Of a DNA stretch of 44,182 nt, positions 6,883 to 15,889 are shown in pieces. A program made the position numbers and the translations under genes. The DNA comes from Gammaproteobacteria bacterium (GTDB lineage Bacteria > Pseudomonadota > Gammaproteobacteria > SZUA-229). The stretch spans positions 1-44,182 of the forward strand of contig QIDK01000136.1 of NCBI GenBank assembly GCA_003228405.1, given 5' to 3'. The notes under the pieces were generated by a model. That model was not told the DNA's origin, did no database searches, and saw nothing but the letters and a program-made list of their open reading frames with translations. Numbering within the stretch: position 1 is the stretch's first letter; each line of letters opens with the position of its first letter.

Positions 6883-9609
6883 TTACCTCAGTTCCCTCAA
6901 CACTCTAAAACCGGTTGCATAATCAGCTAAACCATTATGGCTGTTTGTGGTTGTTATATCACAATCATCCATAGTTTGCTTAAATGAACCGCCTACAGCA
7001 ACCAGCTTACGACCTTTGCCATAAACCCATTCCTGCACATTACCTACGTAGTTGACAAGTCCCCAGCCATTTTGCTTGCCAATATTGACATGTACCAGTT
7101 TGCCGCCTTTCTGAATACCGCGGGTGCTTAATTGACAGTTTCTATTTGCATCCAGTTTTTTACGCCTGGATTTGGCCGCATACAGCCATTCATTTTTAGT
7201 CGGTAAACGGTATTTCTGCCCTGATTGTCTACTTAACCATTTCAGATATGATTTAACGACTTTAAAGGTCAGTTCGGATGCAGGCAACTGAGTATTGCGC
7301 CCACTCATTAATTTACAACTTGATGATTTTTTACAGAACTTGTTTAACTCATTAATAGATACTTCATATTTGCCAATGGCGAAGGTTTTTATTTTATTAT
7401 TTCCCGGCACTACCACGAGAACGGGGCCACTTCCTGCTTCCTTTATTTTATCTTTACATACTGCCCGCTTGCCACGCGCCCCAAGCCCCGCAAGTGATTT
7501 ATCACAGGGATCTCGAGACTTAATCTGTATCGCCGCAAGTACTTTATTCGATTTAAATATACGCAGGCTGTGCTTTTTAGCTTCACGCGCGCGTTCAGGA
7601 AAGGCTTTTCCTGTTTGTGTAATGCAACTGGCTAATGAATTAACAAGTTTCTTTTTTAAAGCTTTATATCGGCCAGGATCAAGATCTCTTAATTTATCAA
7701 TAGCGGTTTCAAAATTGCGCATATTAAGACGCCCCTGACACTTCAGTTGATTATTTGCATTACTCAATGCAACATCAAATAACGAAATCTCTTTTTGCTT
7801 TGCAGTTAATTTCTTATTATTGGTCTGCATCCTTTTTTGTCTGGCCAGCATATTAGCCTGATCCTTTTTAGCCTGCTGTGCCTGTTTATCCTTGTTTCTC
7901 TGAATAGCGAATGCTATATCCTTTATTTTAAGATCCAGTGCGTCATGATCATCTGTATATCGCCTGGCATTTTCAATTAAATGTTTCGCCTTCGTGTATT
8001 TATAACTGCTTGTCGCAACGGATATTTCTTTTAAGTACAATTTATAAATAAATGCTTTCTGATCATCTACCCAGGGGTCTTCGCCCTTTGTTAAGACCAG
8101 CAGGTCTGAAACGTCTTTCCAGGTTGAATCTTGCCAGGGGTCAGTAAAAGTCGGCTTTTCTAATAGTGATTTCAAATCTTCTTTATAAAAATCAATGCGT
8201 ATTTTTAACTCCAGCTCAGTGCGTATATCAAATTCAGAATAAGGGTCTATTGGCCTTTCCTGAATAAACAAAAAATACCCTGTGATAACAACAGATAGTA
8301 ATAAAGCAAACACGGTGGCTAGTCGATTTGTTGTTTTAAGACTGGGCGATATAGCTTCAATAAACTTTTCAACACTTTCAATTCTATCTTCACGCCTGAA
8401 AGAAATTGCTTTTTCAATTGCTTTCCATTGATACTTTTTTATATTAGAAATTCGTTTTGGTTTTAGTTTTTGTCTTTCCGCCTCATCAGCTGGAACCTTG
8501 TTATAAGGGTGAGAACCTGTAAATAATTCATAAGCTACACAACCAAGCGCATAAATATCATCACGTATATCAGGTTCTTCTCCTTCCAGCATTTCAAGGC
8601 TGGCATAGGCTGGGGTTAACGCGCCTAAATTACCCGCATCGAATACGGTTTTATCCTCTGGATTATCTTCCATGTGCTCAACCTGTGACACCGCACGTGC
8701 GATACCAAAATCAAATACTTTAGCCAGCCCTCTTTGGGTTACAAATACATTGCCCGGTTTAAAATCAGAATGAATGATTTTTTCTGCATGTGCATGAGAC
8801 AGGGCAGAAGACATTCCTTTTATTATTTCCCATGCATCGTCAGTGGGTAGCCCGGTTGATTTATATTGCCTGATCAACTGATCTAGAGGATGACCATCCA
8901 TAAATTCCATGGTCATAAAAACCGTATCTCCATCACGGTCGAAATCGAAAACATTCACGATATTAGGATGGGCGATTCGCTGGGATTTTCTTGATTCTCG
9001 CTGTAAAGAAATAAAGGCTTCAGGGTGTGCTTTAAATTCTTCACTTAAAACTTTTATGGCAACATAAGGGTCTCGATCCTGGGCTTCTACCTTAAGCAGA
9101 TCTTTCGCTTTATATACTATACCCATACCACCCGCACCAATGACGCTCTCAAGTACAAAGCGTTCTTTTAAAATGCCATGCTCACCTACTTCTACAGACG
9201 AAGCTAAAAACTGCCCTGTAGATAATGATGGCTCCACCTGGCCTGGCATTTCACTGGTGTTAGCGGCCTGTGGAATTCGGGTTTTATCTTCAGGCGGTGT
9301 TACTACAGGTTTAAACCGGGTAACATCTGGCGCAGGATTTATATTTTTAGCGGGTGCGATTCTGGTTTTGTCTTCTGCTATATTAGTCTGTGCTTCAGGC
9401 ACGGGTATGCGGGTTTTATCCGCTTGCGCCTGAGTGCGGCCCTGAAGCTCTGAAATTTCCTTTCTGGCAGCGGCTAATCGCGTTTTTTCCTCATCGGTAT
9501 TCTGATTATCAGGTCTTTTTGAAGGTGCAATACGTGTTGGATCTTCAGAGCCTGGTACGTTTGATACGGGGGATTTAATTCTGGTTTTATCTGAGTCTTT
9601 ATCACTCAT
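6883..9609 (-). CDS. ppkA: T6SS Ser/Thr protein kinase with C-terminal FGE-like domain
   Basis: This 908-residue membrane-anchored Hanks-type kinase is the T6SS activator of the PpkA type. Residues 1-112 hold seven acidic-x-Thr-Arg motifs (Thr 9, 25, 43, 66, 82, 97, 110), probably autophosphorylation and FHA-docking sites. The kinase domain covers about 150-420. It has a glycine loop (IGAGGMGIVY), Lys186, a catalytic loop IIHSDFKPGN with Asp282 and Asn287, and DFG at 300-302. The catalytic loop reads HSD in place of HRD. One helix (about 429-448) places the kinase in the cytoplasm and the rest in the periplasm. The periplasmic part has a Lys/Gln-rich coiled region and then a formylglycine-generating-enzyme-like (SUMF1) domain (about 745-905, with YRLPTKNEWLYAA and GNVQEWVYG). 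It lies 6 bp after the phosphatase gene. Confidence 0.9.
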   Translation of the reverse strand: MSDKDSDKTRIKSPVSNVPGSEDPTRIAPSKRPDNQNTDEEKTRLAAARKEISELQGRTQAQADKTRIPVPEAQTNIAEDKTRIAPAKNINPAPDVTRFKPVVTPPEDKTRIPQAANTSEMPGQVEPSLSTGQFLASSVEVGEHGILKERFVLESVIGAGGMGIVYKAKDLLKVEAQDRDPYVAIKVLSEEFKAHPEAFISLQRESRKSQRIAHPNIVNVFDFDRDGDTVFMTMEFMDGHPLDQLIRQYKSTGLPTDDAWEIIKGMSSALSHAHAEKIIHSDFKPGNVFVTQRGLAKVFDFGIARAVSQVEHMEDNPEDKTVFDAGNLGALTPAYASLEMLEGEEPDIRDDIYALGCVAYELFTGSHPYNKVPADEAERQKLKPKRISNIKKYQWKAIEKAISFRREDRIESVEKFIEAISPSLKTTNRLATVFALLLSVVITGYFLFIQERPIDPYSEFDIRTELELKIRIDFYKEDLKSLLEKPTFTDPWQDSTWKDVSDLLVLTKGEDPWVDDQKAFIYKLYLKEISVATSSYKYTKAKHLIENARRYTDDHDALDLKIKDIAFAIQRNKDKQAQQAKKDQANMLARQKRMQTNNKKLTAKQKEISLFDVALSNANNQLKCQGRLNMRNFETAIDKLRDLDPGRYKALKKKLVNSLASCITQTGKAFPERAREAKKHSLRIFKSNKVLAAIQIKSRDPCDKSLAGLGARGKRAVCKDKIKEAGSGPVLVVVPGNNKIKTFAIGKYEVSINELNKFCKKSSSCKLMSGRNTQLPASELTFKVVKSYLKWLSRQSGQKYRLPTKNEWLYAAKSRRKKLDANRNCQLSTRGIQKGGKLVHVNIGKQNGWGLVNYVGNVQEWVYGKGRKLVAVGGSFKQTMDDCDITTTNSHNGLADYATGFRVLRELR

Positions 9610-9615
9610 ATTGAA

Positions 9616-10398
9616 TCACACTACTTCTGCTGTTACTTGATTTGAATATGCTGCATCGGGTTCGCCTTTTACCAGTATCACTGACACATTATCATTGGCA
9701 CCATTATCCAGTGCTTTTTGAATTAATGAGTCTACCGCTTCTTTTAAAGGTAAGCTGGCTAATGCCTGAGCCATTTCTTCCATAGATACCATGTTGTAAA
9801 GGCCGTCACTGCAAAGCAAAAATGTGTCTCCCAGTTGAACACTGAATACATTTATATCAATATACACTTCCGGGCTTGCACCAATGGCCCGAGTAATGAC
9901 ATTTGAATCTGGATGAACTTCTGCTTCTTCGGGGGTTAAAAAACCTTGCTGAACGAGTTCTTCTACCTGGCTATGGTCACGAGATAATTGTATAAAATCA
10001 CCATTTCGAAAACGATATAAACGAGAATCTCCTGCCCACAGACAAATACCCACATGGCCTTTTATGGCTAAACTTACAACGGTGCTACCCAGTGTTCGGC
10101 CATCGAGCATTATATCTGCATACTCAAGTATGCGGTGATTCACATCAATTAAACTGTCTTCAATACTATCTATAAATTCATTCAGTGATGATTTATTGGT
10201 AATCTCCTGTAGAGATTTTACGATCATATTGCTGGCAACATTACCCGCCTCATAACCACCCATACCATCAGCCACCGCCCACAGTTGTACCTCAGGTAGT
10301 GAAATAATTGAGTCTTCATTCACTTCTCTGACCATGCCCACATTGGTATCTTCTACTGAACTCCAACGAATAGGGCGTCTGATCGTTGTATCACTCAT
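9616..10398 (-). CDS. pppA: PP2C-family protein phosphatase of the T6SS
   Basis: This is a 260-residue PPM/PP2C serine/threonine phosphatase, the usual antagonist of PpkA. It reverses phosphorylation of the kinase, FHA or TssL and so turns secretion off. The metal-binding motifs are all present: EDTNVGMVREVNEDS at the N-terminus, ADGMGGYEAG near residues 40-50, a central SDGLYNMV, and GANDNVSVILV near the end. The length is typical. No membrane segment is seen, so the protein should be cytoplasmic. It lies 16 bp after tagF and 6 bp before ppkA, so stoichiometric co-expression with the kinase is expected. Confidence 0.93.
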   Translation of the reverse strand: MSDTTIRRPIRWSSVEDTNVGMVREVNEDSIISLPEVQLWAVADGMGGYEAGNVASNMIVKSLQEITNKSSLNEFIDSIEDSLIDVNHRILEYADIMLDGRTLGSTVVSLAIKGHVGICLWAGDSRLYRFRNGDFIQLSRDHSQVEELVQQGFLTPEEAEVHPDSNVITRAIGASPEVYIDINVFSVQLGDTFLLCSDGLYNMVSMEEMAQALASLPLKEAVDSLIQKALDNGANDNVSVILVKGEPDAAYSNQVTAEVV

Positions 10399-10414
10399 AA
10401 ATCAGTTTCCAAAA

Positions 10415-11140
10415 TTAAATTTGTTGTATATTGTATGGTATTTTCCAGTCACGCTGTTGCCACTGGCCATCCAGCATCGATGCTATGCCACCGATTGGGG
10501 GTAAACCCTGACAGCTAAATAACATAGGGCTAATTAATTGTGAGCCAGATGTTTGCCATAAACTAAAGCTGGATAAACCGGATGTTAAAACGGCATTAAG
10601 CATATAGGGTAATACCGTTTGCATATGGCCATTGGCAGAATTAAGGCCAAACAGCATTGGCCCCATTTCGCCTAAATTAAAAGTGGCCTGATAACTTTCA
10701 GAAGACAGTAATTCAATATCATTTACCGCAGCTATCAGTGCATCAGCATCAATACTGCCGTCTAAAGCAGATAGACATTGTGACTCCAGAGCATCAAACC
10801 ATTCGTTGCTATCCAGCATAAACTTGACTGGATTTACACCAGAATCAAAGGGTTTTACCAGACTAATGGGAAAATATCGGCCCACTCTGTCTACACTTGG
10901 CATCATTAAGCCGGCCCACATATTGCTGTCAATAACGCCGGGAGACAGAACAAACCGCCAGATAGGGCTGGTTAAATATATGTCTAACCAGTCATCCCCC
11001 ATCTGCTCCTGTGAACCTGCAATAAAATGCTGTAACCATTCATCCCAGGGTGTAATAAATGATGAATTTAAATTACGGAAAATAAAATCACCATATGCTG
11101 GCAATTTGCCATAAAGCCCTACTTTTAAATCAGAATTCAT
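10415..11140 (-). CDS. tagF: T6SS-associated protein TagF (ImpM/DUF2094)
   Basis: This is a 241-residue member of the TagF/ImpM family. The N-terminal signature VGLYGKLPAYGDFIFRNL and the WRFVLSPGVI and GRYFPI segments are characteristic. In systems studied elsewhere TagF represses T6SS assembly post-translationally, partly by acting on the FHA protein. It is a cytoplasmic protein without transmembrane segments. It sits between tssM and pppA, the usual position in PpkA/PppA-regulated clusters. The start used here is preceded by AGAGAT. The length is normal for a stand-alone TagF not fused to PppA. Confidence 0.9.
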   Translation of the reverse strand: MNSDLKVGLYGKLPAYGDFIFRNLNSSFITPWDEWLQHFIAGSQEQMGDDWLDIYLTSPIWRFVLSPGVIDSNMWAGLMMPSVDRVGRYFPISLVKPFDSGVNPVKFMLDSNEWFDALESQCLSALDGSIDADALIAAVNDIELLSSESYQATFNLGEMGPMLFGLNSANGHMQTVLPYMLNAVLTSGLSSFSLWQTSGSQLISPMLFSCQGLPPIGGIASMLDGQWQQRDWKIPYNIQQI

Positions 11141-11164
11141 ATCAATAGATCTCTAAATTGACCT

Positions 11165-14100
11165 TTAAATTGAAGCAGGACACCTGAAAGCGCCCAATAA
11201 ATTTTGACTAAATGGATTATTGACGCTTTTAGCCTTAATCAAATATTTGATACTGTGTACATTCTGCCTCTTATTACCCGCCTGTTCTGCAACACTATAG
11301 GTGACCAGGTAAACATTAGATTTTCTGGTTTTTGTTATCTTTGATCTATCCTGCAACTTGAACCAGGCCCAGGGCCCATCAAAAGATTTTTCATAACGAT
11401 CTTCATTAAGATCTTCAAAAACAATACGCACCCGTTTGTTTTCATCTTCACCAGACCAGTTTAAATCTTTCCAGAACTTAGGACCATGATTATAGCTTAT
11501 ACGCTGGCTGCCTACCTCAAGTAAAAAGCGGGCATCTTGTTTCTCCATGCGATAGGGTTTTAACTGAAAGGAAACACTGGGTACTTCCGGGTTCTTTCTA
11601 AAAAATACATTTTTAATTGTTTGCGCACGTCGAATCTGCTTCAGTGTAGATGTGCTTAAACCAAGTGAATAGTTATCGACAACCCGATTAGACCAGCCTT
11701 TTCGGGTATTCACAAAAGGCTTTACCAGCTCGGTATAAAATTTATCCATTGTACCCTGAGGTTTAAAAAACTCACTAAAATCAAATAGCGCCAGTTCATC
11801 GCTCGATGAACGCTTCAGCGGGTAACGTCCGGCCAAAGCCTGTGTATATGAGCTGTGAACCTGATTCTTCCATTCGCTATTCACATACCGGTGAGCAGAA
11901 GACAGTATTATTTTCCATGTTTCATCAGAAATTGATATCAACCAGCGCTTAACAGGGGCAGGTGTTTTCCTTGAAAAGCTACGCAATGATGTGATTGCAT
12001 TCCCTGCACCGCTTAAATAACGCGCCCTGGCAATCTGATATGCCTGTTTATCAGGATCAGGAGCGACTGAAATTTCGCCGAGAAAATCCTGTAACTGCTG
12101 GATTTTCTGCACAATTGAGGTGATAGGTGCCGGCTTTTTAGAGCTTTCTCTCAACAGTACATTTAAATCTCTAAATTGCTGATCAACTTTAGTGCCTTTA
12201 AATTTATTGGCCATAAAACCGGTTACCGAGCCCATTTTTCCTTCACCATGATCATCATTCATATTCTGTAACAGTTGTGATGATAACTGGGTGTTATTTG
12301 CACTCACCTGTAAGATAGAAAGTAAGGGTGAATAAACCGGGTCAGTAAAACTGGCCAGCACTTCTGTAGCCTGTTTAATGCTCTTAAATTCAGAAATTTT
12401 TAGTGAACGGAAAACTTTTTTCCAGTTAGAAATATAATCCGCCATATACAGGCTTTTTACTCTTTCACTTATTTCGCTTAAATCTTCTTTAACGAAGTCC
12501 ACTCTGGCATTTTCATCATCTGATAATACCCAGCGCTCATTAACAATGTCGGCTATGACAGCAGAGTCTGTGGACAGGTCAATATTGTCATAACCTTCTT
12601 TAGTGAACATATAGGGAACAAGTAACGAGCGTTCAGTAGACGGCGTTATAACATAAGCATCACGCACTGCTTCACCAAACATATTGAGCACATCGATTCT
12701 CTGGTTAAACTCAGGCTTAGTTCTAATGCGACTATAGATACGTTTATGAACCGGCACACGCATTAAAGTATTTCGTGTTTGCTTTACAATCCGGCTATTA
12801 AGCTGTGATGGTTTTAACTCGAGATTTAATAATGCCTCAAGATGTAATTCCAGTTCCTTGCGGCGTGATGCTTCACCCTGCATGTTTTGCGTCCAGTCTG
12901 TAATGAACCAGTCTGAGATTAGTTGCTTATCCATATAATCAGTTTTATTGAACATGAGATACGTTCTAAAGCTGCTGTATAAATCACCGCCCTGATGACC
13001 TTTCTGAATTTGCTTTTCCAGGTAATTAATAATGCGGGGTAAAAACAGTTCTTTTAACTGTGCTGCGTAGGCATTGTTTGCTGAATCATCAACATTACCA
13101 TCATATAAACCCAAACTCGATAACCAGGGATGTTCATTCTGATCATAAACAATACTGGCTTTAGCTAATGAATTTAATGTAGGCAGAACAACTCTGATGT
13201 CTTTATTCCATGCACTAAGGCGTTTGTTTTCTGCATTGAACTCAGCAATATAAGTTTCAACCTCAGACATATATATATTATGCTGGCCAATACTACCTGC
13301 CCAAACCGTTAACAAACCGATAGTCAATAATGCAATACCCGCATAGGCAGAACGTTGCGCCCATTTTATTAATATTTCAAATTTACGGTTTGACCCCACC
13401 AGCTCAGATTCAGGAAAAATAACTTCGCGAAACAGATTACCTAAAAAGAAACTTTTACCCTGGCCCTGCTGTAGCTGAACGTTTTCCCGGCTAAAACCAA
13501 AGTTGGATGACACAGATGACATCATCCGATCAATGGGGGTACCGTCCTGAGTACCACTGGTGAAATAGATACCACGTAAATACGGTTGAAACTGAAATCT
13601 GTTTTTGACAAAAGTTTGTTTAACAAAACTATCAATAACCGATTTAAGGTTTTCAATCTGCTGTGGAAAACCCTGAATGGCTGCGCGTCGCTTTACATCA
13701 CGCTCAGTATGTATGCGCGACAATTCTCTTGAATAAAGTCGTTCCAGCAGTTTCTGGTATTCAGAATCTAGATATTCAAAATCCGGGCTTTGTGTCGGTT
13801 TAGGTGCATTAGGCAGTGTAGTGCCCCAGACCTGCTCCCGCTCTTCTTTACTTAAATCTTCAAAATACTCACTGAAACCAGACACTAAATCGGCCTTGGT
13901 GAACATCAGGTAAATAGGAAAACGTATTTCGAGCTTTTCCATTAACTCATCAACACGGGTTCTTATGGTTTTTGCATGCAGTACCCGCTCTTCTTCTGTT
14001 TGCAGCAGAAGGTCGTGAATACTAATAGCAATGATGGCGCCGTTAATTGGGCGGCGACGTCTATTTTTCTTAAGTAATCGCAGAAAGCCTTCCCACGCAT

Positions 14101-14716
14101 TACTGTCGACCACTTTATGGCTATCCTGAGTTGTGTAGCGGCCTGCCGTATCGATTAACACGGCTTCATTAGTAAACCACCAGTCACAGTTTCGAGTACC
14201 GCCAATGCCCTGTAATGCGCCTTTTCCAAACTGTTCTGCTAATGGAAAATCCAGGCTTGAGTTAACTAATGCGGTTGTTTTACCTGAGCCTGGCGGGCCG
14301 ATAATGATATACCAGGGTAATTCATATAATGCCTTTTTACTGCCCTTACCTTTAAACTTTAATTTTTTAAGCGTTGATAAGGCTTCAGTGAATCGTTGAT
14401 TCATCTGATGTATTTCTTCTGACGATTGATCTGATGATCCATCGAGCACTAATGATTCCTGATTTTCCTCTAAGTCACCGAGGAGTTCATCATTGTGCTT
14501 TTTATTCATCAGTTGAGTGCGTAAGTTATTCAGACCCCATAAAATAGCCAGAATAATAATAGCAACCAGCCGAGCAACGGCACTACCTAAAGGTGCTGTA
14601 TTATCTTCACCAAACTTTATCATGGGCCCGATAAACCAGACAATAATTGAAAGTGCCAGTAAGCCGATAAGCGATATAACGACTGGATTTTTAAAAAATT
14701 CTATAATTTTTTTCAT
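11165..14716 (-). CDS. tssM: T6SS membrane-complex protein TssM (IcmF)
   Basis: This 1183-residue inner-membrane subunit of the TssJLM trans-envelope complex carries two N-terminal helices (about 12-33 and 43-62). A cytoplasmic NTPase domain with Walker A GPPGSGKTT (140-148) and Walker B VLIDTAGRY (about 190) follows. A third helix lies near residue 460-480 (YAGIALLTIGLLTVWAGSI). The rest is the large periplasmic IcmF-related region, ending in the C-terminal beta-domain that contacts TssJ. The intact Walker motifs suggest ATP binding, which is variable among TssM proteins. It follows tssL by 67 bp and precedes tagF by 24 bp. Length and domain order are normal. Confidence 0.96.
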   Translation of the reverse strand: MKKIIEFFKNPVVISLIGLLALSIIVWFIGPMIKFGEDNTAPLGSAVARLVAIIILAILWGLNNLRTQLMNKKHNDELLGDLEENQESLVLDGSSDQSSEEIHQMNQRFTEALSTLKKLKFKGKGSKKALYELPWYIIIGPPGSGKTTALVNSSLDFPLAEQFGKGALQGIGGTRNCDWWFTNEAVLIDTAGRYTTQDSHKVVDSNAWEGFLRLLKKNRRRRPINGAIIAISIHDLLLQTEEERVLHAKTIRTRVDELMEKLEIRFPIYLMFTKADLVSGFSEYFEDLSKEEREQVWGTTLPNAPKPTQSPDFEYLDSEYQKLLERLYSRELSRIHTERDVKRRAAIQGFPQQIENLKSVIDSFVKQTFVKNRFQFQPYLRGIYFTSGTQDGTPIDRMMSSVSSNFGFSRENVQLQQGQGKSFFLGNLFREVIFPESELVGSNRKFEILIKWAQRSAYAGIALLTIGLLTVWAGSIGQHNIYMSEVETYIAEFNAENKRLSAWNKDIRVVLPTLNSLAKASIVYDQNEHPWLSSLGLYDGNVDDSANNAYAAQLKELFLPRIINYLEKQIQKGHQGGDLYSSFRTYLMFNKTDYMDKQLISDWFITDWTQNMQGEASRRKELELHLEALLNLELKPSQLNSRIVKQTRNTLMRVPVHKRIYSRIRTKPEFNQRIDVLNMFGEAVRDAYVITPSTERSLLVPYMFTKEGYDNIDLSTDSAVIADIVNERWVLSDDENARVDFVKEDLSEISERVKSLYMADYISNWKKVFRSLKISEFKSIKQATEVLASFTDPVYSPLLSILQVSANNTQLSSQLLQNMNDDHGEGKMGSVTGFMANKFKGTKVDQQFRDLNVLLRESSKKPAPITSIVQKIQQLQDFLGEISVAPDPDKQAYQIARARYLSGAGNAITSLRSFSRKTPAPVKRWLISISDETWKIILSSAHRYVNSEWKNQVHSSYTQALAGRYPLKRSSSDELALFDFSEFFKPQGTMDKFYTELVKPFVNTRKGWSNRVVDNYSLGLSTSTLKQIRRAQTIKNVFFRKNPEVPSVSFQLKPYRMEKQDARFLLEVGSQRISYNHGPKFWKDLNWSGEDENKRVRIVFEDLNEDRYEKSFDGPWAWFKLQDRSKITKTRKSNVYLVTYSVAEQAGNKRQNVHSIKYLIKAKSVNNPFSQNLLGAFRCPASI

Positions 14717-14783
14717 GTGTATTTAACTATTATTATTTTAATCTGAATATGCTGTTTGTTTAGATAAGATATTTATAACTAAT

Positions 14784-15743
14784 TTATCTTTCAGGTGTTT
14801 TACGGGCAACAGTGCGCATGTCCGTAATTTCATCCAGCTGCTCAACAACCGGTGATGACGACTCATAAAGCCATACTCTAAAGCCTGAATAACTAAGAAA
14901 CAGAATTGCGCCGACAATACTGGCGATAACCCACATTGGTATGTAGTTCGCCAGTGAATTTCTGCTTTTACCCAGACCCTGCCAGCTGGGTGACAGGGAG
15001 CGTTCATATTCTCCTCGCTGACGGCGTATAACGGTGAATAAATCATCACGCATTTGTTCTATCATATCCCGACCGCGGTGAATAACACGGTACTTGCCCT
15101 CGAAGCCCAGGCTTAATAATATATACATAAGCTCAAGAATATATAAATTTTCAGCTGGTTGCTCTTTCATGCGATCAAGAATAAGAAAAAACTTTTCTCC
15201 ACCTGATGTCTCATTATGAAAAACACTTAATAAGGTTCTTTGCGGCCATGCGCTTTCACTACCCCAGGGCGTATTGAGCACTGCTTCATCAAGTGCCACA
15301 CAGACTGCATAACGTGCAGATAATACGATCTCAGGCTTTATACCTGTTTCTTTAGCTTTGCTTTCAAAGGCTTTAATTTCACTGACCAGGCGTTGATACA
15401 AACCACCCACATCAGGATGTGAAACTGAGACACGGGTTTTTTCAAATACAGCAATCAGGGTAGAGGCAGCATTAACTAAGGGATTAAGCCCGCTTGTAGT
15501 ATTAAAATAAGCGTTAGCAGAACCCTGCACTGGCTGCGCCTGCGACTGAGCCTGATAGGCTGGAGCGGCGGGTTGATGGGCTGCGGGTTGCTGAATTGGA
15601 GGCTGCTGAACCGGTGGCTGCAGTGGCTGCGCAGGGGGTTGCTGTGCACCACCCCGGCCGCCAGGCATTGGCCTGATTACGGTTCTATCTCCATCAACAG
15701 ATGGCTGTTTAAAAACTGTCTTGTCAGATTCATCTGATGACAT
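14784..15743 (-). CDS. tssL: T6SS membrane-complex protein TssL (DotU)
   Basis: This is a 319-residue DotU-family inner-membrane protein. The start at 15743 is preferred to the upstream ATG at 15779, because a GGAG ribosome-binding site lies 8 nt before it. It also gives the usual N-terminus, MSSDESDKTVFKQPS. Two D-[KR]-T motifs lie at Thr9 and Thr21 (DKTVF, DRTVIRP), resembling the motifs in the PpkA N-terminus. In Agrobacterium, PpkA phosphorylates the TssL N-terminus and recruits Fha, so these are plausible phosphosites. A Pro/Gln-rich linker follows (about 35-80). The cytoplasmic DotU helical domain covers about 95-270 and one membrane helix about 280-300 (WVIASIVGAILFLSYSGF). There is no OmpA-like peptidoglycan-binding extension. 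Confidence 0.94.
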   Translation of the reverse strand: MSSDESDKTVFKQPSVDGDRTVIRPMPGGRGGAQQPPAQPLQPPVQQPPIQQPAAHQPAAPAYQAQSQAQPVQGSANAYFNTTSGLNPLVNAASTLIAVFEKTRVSVSHPDVGGLYQRLVSEIKAFESKAKETGIKPEIVLSARYAVCVALDEAVLNTPWGSESAWPQRTLLSVFHNETSGGEKFFLILDRMKEQPAENLYILELMYILLSLGFEGKYRVIHRGRDMIEQMRDDLFTVIRRQRGEYERSLSPSWQGLGKSRNSLANYIPMWVIASIVGAILFLSYSGFRVWLYESSSPVVEQLDEITDMRTVARKTPER

Positions 15744-15846
15744 AAGTGCTCCGAATATAAATGCCTGAGGCATTTTCAAAAATAGCTCTATTTAAGAAAC
15801 CACTGACCTAAGCAGAGGTGTCCTGATTTTAATCTGTTATAAAGTG

Positions 15847-15866
15847 ACTGTCATGCTGATGACAGT
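15847..15866 (-). promoter_or_regulatory. Hairpin between tssK and tssL
   Basis: ACTGTCAT (15847-15854) and ATGACAGT (15859-15866) form a perfect 8-bp stem with a 4-nt loop just after the tssK stop codon. No T-run follows on the minus strand, so transcription attenuation, mRNA stabilisation or an operator are all possible. Confidence 0.35.
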
Positions 15867-15889
15867 GAATAATCTTTTAACGCAATCAC

